In this document: one piece after another, positions 5,380 to 6,896 of the stretch
How positions within the stretch are numbered: position 1 is the stretch's first letter
Layout of the letters: every line of letters starts with the position of its first letter
Source: Chloroflexota bacterium
GTDB lineage: Bacteria; Chloroflexota; Anaerolineae; Anaerolineales; UBA11657
Assembly (NCBI GenBank): GCA_003670425.1
Contig: QWRL01000127.1
Coordinates: 1-6,896 of the forward strand
Length of the DNA stretch: 6,896 nucleotides
Direction of reading: 5' to 3'
Program-made: the position numbers and the translations under genes
The notes under the pieces: model-generated
Database searches by the model: none
What the model saw: the letters and a program-made list of their open reading frames with translations, nothing else
What the model was told of the DNA's origin: nothing

Positions 5380-6183
5380 ATGGTGGAAATTCCACATGAT
5401 TACCACCTGCACTCCAATTTTTCATGCGATTGTGAGGCGCCCATGGCGGACATGTGCGCTGCGGCTGTCGAACGCGGAATTCCGGAGATTGGGTTTACCG
5501 AGCACTATGACCAGCACCCCGGCGATAGCTGCCGCAACTGGCTGCGAGTTCCCGAGTGGGCTGCCAGCCTGGCGCAGTGCCGCGCCGAGTTTGCCGGGCG
5601 GCTGATCATTCGCGCGGGGATTGAAATTGGCGAGCCGCACATTTTCACCAAAGAGGCGCAGTCTGTGCTGGCGCAGCATCCGTTCGACTATGTGCTGGGC
5701 AGCCTGCACTGGGTTGGAGCGGACTTTGTTTTTGACGATGAGTTTTATAAGCGCCCGGCGCACGATGCGTTTGGCGCTTTTTTCGGTGAGCTTGCGGTGA
5801 TGACCCTTGCCGGCGGTTTTGATGTGTTGAGCCATTTTGATCTGCCGGCGCGGATGAGCAGGCAGTTTTACGGTGCGTATGACCCGGCGCCGTTTGCGGA
5901 CCAAATTCGCGCGGTGCTTGCAAACTGCGTGACCCACGGCATTGCGCTCGACATCAACACCGCTGCGCTGCGCCGCGGCACACCCACGCTGACGCCGGGC
6001 GAGACAGTGTTGCGCTGGTTCCGCGAGCTGGGCGGCGAGCGCATTACGCTCGGCTCTGATTCGCACCGGCCGGCAAACTTGGGCGCCAACTTGGAAGATG
6101 CGATTGTGGCTGCGCGCGCCGCGGGCTTCCGCTATGTGACCCAGTATCAGCAGCGGGTGGCGCACATGGTGCCGCTGCCCTAA
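5380..6183 (+). CDS. PHP-domain histidinol-phosphatase-like phosphoesterase
   Basis: A 267-residue PHP-fold metal-dependent phosphoesterase, close in length and motif order to the HisK/HisJ histidinol-phosphatases, which make histidinol from its phosphate in histidine synthesis. The metal ligands of the trinuclear site are all visible: DYHLH (7-11, with His9 and His11), TEH (40-42), GIEIG (80-84, with Glu82), GSLH (107-110), SHFD (151-154, with His152) and GSDSH (225-229, with Asp227 and His229). The first motif begins at residue 7, so the ATG at 5380 must be at or near the true start, although no clear Shine-Dalgarno precedes it. No other his gene is in the window, so another phosphorylated substrate is possible. 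A strong extended -10 lies immediately upstream, 39 bp separate it from the aldolase and 59 bp from the next gene. Confidence 0.9.
   Translation: MVEIPHDYHLHSNFSCDCEAPMADMCAAAVERGIPEIGFTEHYDQHPGDSCRNWLRVPEWAASLAQCRAEFAGRLIIRAGIEIGEPHIFTKEAQSVLAQHPFDYVLGSLHWVGADFVFDDEFYKRPAHDAFGAFFGELAVMTLAGGFDVLSHFDLPARMSRQFYGAYDPAPFADQIRAVLANCVTHGIALDINTAALRRGTPTLTPGETVLRWFRELGGERITLGSDSHRPANLGANLEDAIVAARAAGFRYVTQYQQRVAHMVPLP
5383..5395. repeat. 13-nt palindrome at the start of the PHP gene
   Basis: GTGGAA-A-TTCCAC is a perfect 6+6 inverted repeat around a single central base. It covers codons 2-6 of the PHP gene, about 9-21 nt downstream of the predicted transcription start. It could be an operator or form a small RNA hairpin next to the start codon, or it may be a chance effect of the codons used. 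Only the symmetry is seen. Confidence 0.4.
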
Positions 6184-6242
6184 AGCGTTTAGGTGTGCGC
6201 CGCAAACGGCATTGGCCATGCGGTGCGCGCAAAGTTCCGGCG

Positions 6243-6896
6243 ATGAACCCCTACCCAAAGAAACTTGACATTAACTGGTGCAGCGAAGCTGAGCTGCTGG
6301 CGCTTGGCGGCGTGGGGCCGGAGCTGGCAGCGGCGATTGTGCTGCGCCGGCCGTACGGCTCGGTGCTGGGCCTGCGCTCTGTCCCCGGGGTGAGCGCCAA
6401 GTTGTATGAAGAGCTGAGGGTTAGCTTGCATGTGGAACACAGGCCGCCGGCTGCCAAGCTGGAGCTGAATGCGGTGAGCCTGCGTGAACTGTTGCTGGTG
6501 CCGGCGATGAATGCTGATGTGGCCGAGCGCATCCTGCTGCTGCGGCCGTTTGCCAGCGTGGCAGATTTAAAATGGCTGCCGGAAGTCTCCAGCGAGCAGT
6601 TTACTATTTTTTGTGACTGGTTTGTGGTGACCTTGAATGCGGCCGGTGACGCCGGGCTGGATGCCGGTGGCGCAGCGCACGCGGGCAACATTGCGGTGCG
6701 GGCGGGGACGGTGGAAGCCGCGGGCGCTGATGCCACGCAAGCAGACACGGAACTTGCAACCGGCACTGCAGATGATTCCGATGACGAGCCTGGGCTGGTT
6801 GATGAAGAGGGTGGCGAACCGGATGCGGCTGCGGATGATGACGCTGATGATGTTGATGATGATGACGCCGATGATGAAGCTGATGATGACTCTGAT
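6243..6896 (+). CDS. Tandem helix-hairpin-helix (ComEA-like) protein with acidic tail, 3' end outside window
   Basis: An open frame of 218 codons from the ATG at 6243 to the window edge, with no stop. Residues 8-63 form a ComEA-type HhH domain: LDINWCSEAELLALGGVGPELA, shown here only in outline, with hairpin 1 at GGVGPELA (22-29) and hairpin 2 at VPGVSAKL (47-54). Residues 73-131 repeat the same plan in a more degraded form: LELNAVSLRELL (73-84), VPAMNADVA (86-94) and LPEVSSEQF (112-120). HhH hairpins typically bind the DNA backbone without sequence specificity. From about residue 132 the protein becomes Ala/Gly-rich, and from 177 to 218 it has 26 acidic residues and no basic one. There is no signal peptide or membrane segment ahead of the HhH domains, unlike ComEA. 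A GTG at 6195 could add 16 residues. The ribosome site is weak. The function is unknown; it could bind DNA or be a larger multidomain protein whose remainder is unseen. Confidence 0.8.
   Translation, partial: MNPYPKKLDINWCSEAELLALGGVGPELAAAIVLRRPYGSVLGLRSVPGVSAKLYEELRVSLHVEHRPPAAKLELNAVSLRELLLVPAMNADVAERILLLRPFASVADLKWLPEVSSEQFTIFCDWFVVTLNAAGDAGLDAGGAAHAGNIAVRAGTVEAAGADATQADTELATGTADDSDDEPGLVDEEGGEPDAAADDDADDVDDDDADDEADDDSD
6831..6896 (+). repeat. Degenerate 12-nt (tetrapeptide ADDx) coding repeat
   Basis: From residue 197 the tail falls into tetrapeptides ADDD, ADDV, DDDD, ADDE, ADDD and a partial SD, encoded by 12-nt units of the form GCN-GAT-GAT-NNN. The array continues to the window edge, so its full length is unknown. 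GAT is strongly preferred over GAC for Asp here, giving a locally repetitive and less GC-rich sequence than the surrounding genes, consistent with expansion by slippage. Confidence 0.6.

Noticed and set aside
4270..5412. A 380-codon minus-strand open frame opposite the aldolase and pterin dehydratase
   Set aside because: It lies antisense to two unmistakable enzymes, carries no recognisable domain, and has His/Gln/Arg-rich shadow composition.
6186..6208. CGTTT/AAACG inverted repeat after the PHP gene
   Set aside because: A 5-bp weak stem with a 13-nt loop and no T tract; not convincing as a terminator or operator.
1..6896. CRISPR arrays, tRNA or rRNA genes, insertion sequences, phage or defence modules
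   Set aside because: I saw no direct-repeat/spacer arrays, cloverleaf-like sequences, transposase motifs or terminal inverted repeats. Apart from the acidic repeat at the right edge, the window is ordinary packed metabolic and membrane genes.

Overview
The window is bacterial and gene-dense. It is GC-rich (roughly 60% by eye), has short intergenic gaps and uses similar codons throughout. It contains no rRNA, tRNA, CRISPR array or insertion sequence that I can see. The phylum cannot be fixed from the sequence alone. The mix of a DhnA-type class I aldolase, a PHP phosphoesterase, an indoleamine-dioxygenase-family protein and an AI-2E-family permease would suit a Chloroflexota-like free-living bacterium, but that is a weak inference.

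Layout. Two membrane-protein genes run leftward from about position 1407: an AI-2E-family permease (295-1407), then a DUF423 small membrane protein (269 to beyond the left edge). A 103-bp divergent intergenic region (1408-1510) follows. It carries two back-to-back candidate promoters whose -10 boxes form a perfect 8-bp inverted repeat. Six genes then run rightward: an MFS transporter (1511-2815), an indoleamine 2,3-dioxygenase-family heme dioxygenase (2808-3983), a pterin-4a-carbinolamine dehydratase (4035-4385), a class I fructose-bisphosphate aldolase of the DhnA type (4423-5340), a PHP-family histidinol-phosphatase-like enzyme (5380-6183), and a tandem helix-hairpin-helix protein with a very acidic tail that runs off the right edge (6243-6896+). 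No gene-free stretch exceeds about 105 bp.

How the genes may work together. The strongest functional unit is the MFS-dioxygenase pair. The dioxygenase start codon lies inside the last codons of the transporter, with its Shine-Dalgarno in the transporter's coding sequence, so the two are probably translationally coupled. This suggests a tryptophan (or other indole) uptake or kynurenine efflux unit paired with oxidative ring opening. The pterin dehydratase immediately downstream is another enzyme linked to aromatic amino acid metabolism, but it has its own possible promoter and no hydroxylase partner is visible. The aldolase (central carbon metabolism) and the PHP enzyme look like housekeeping genes that share the strand; a good extended -10 promoter precedes the PHP gene. 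The most unusual protein is the last one: four degenerate HhH hairpins followed by a tail of at least 42 residues with 26 acidic and no basic residues.
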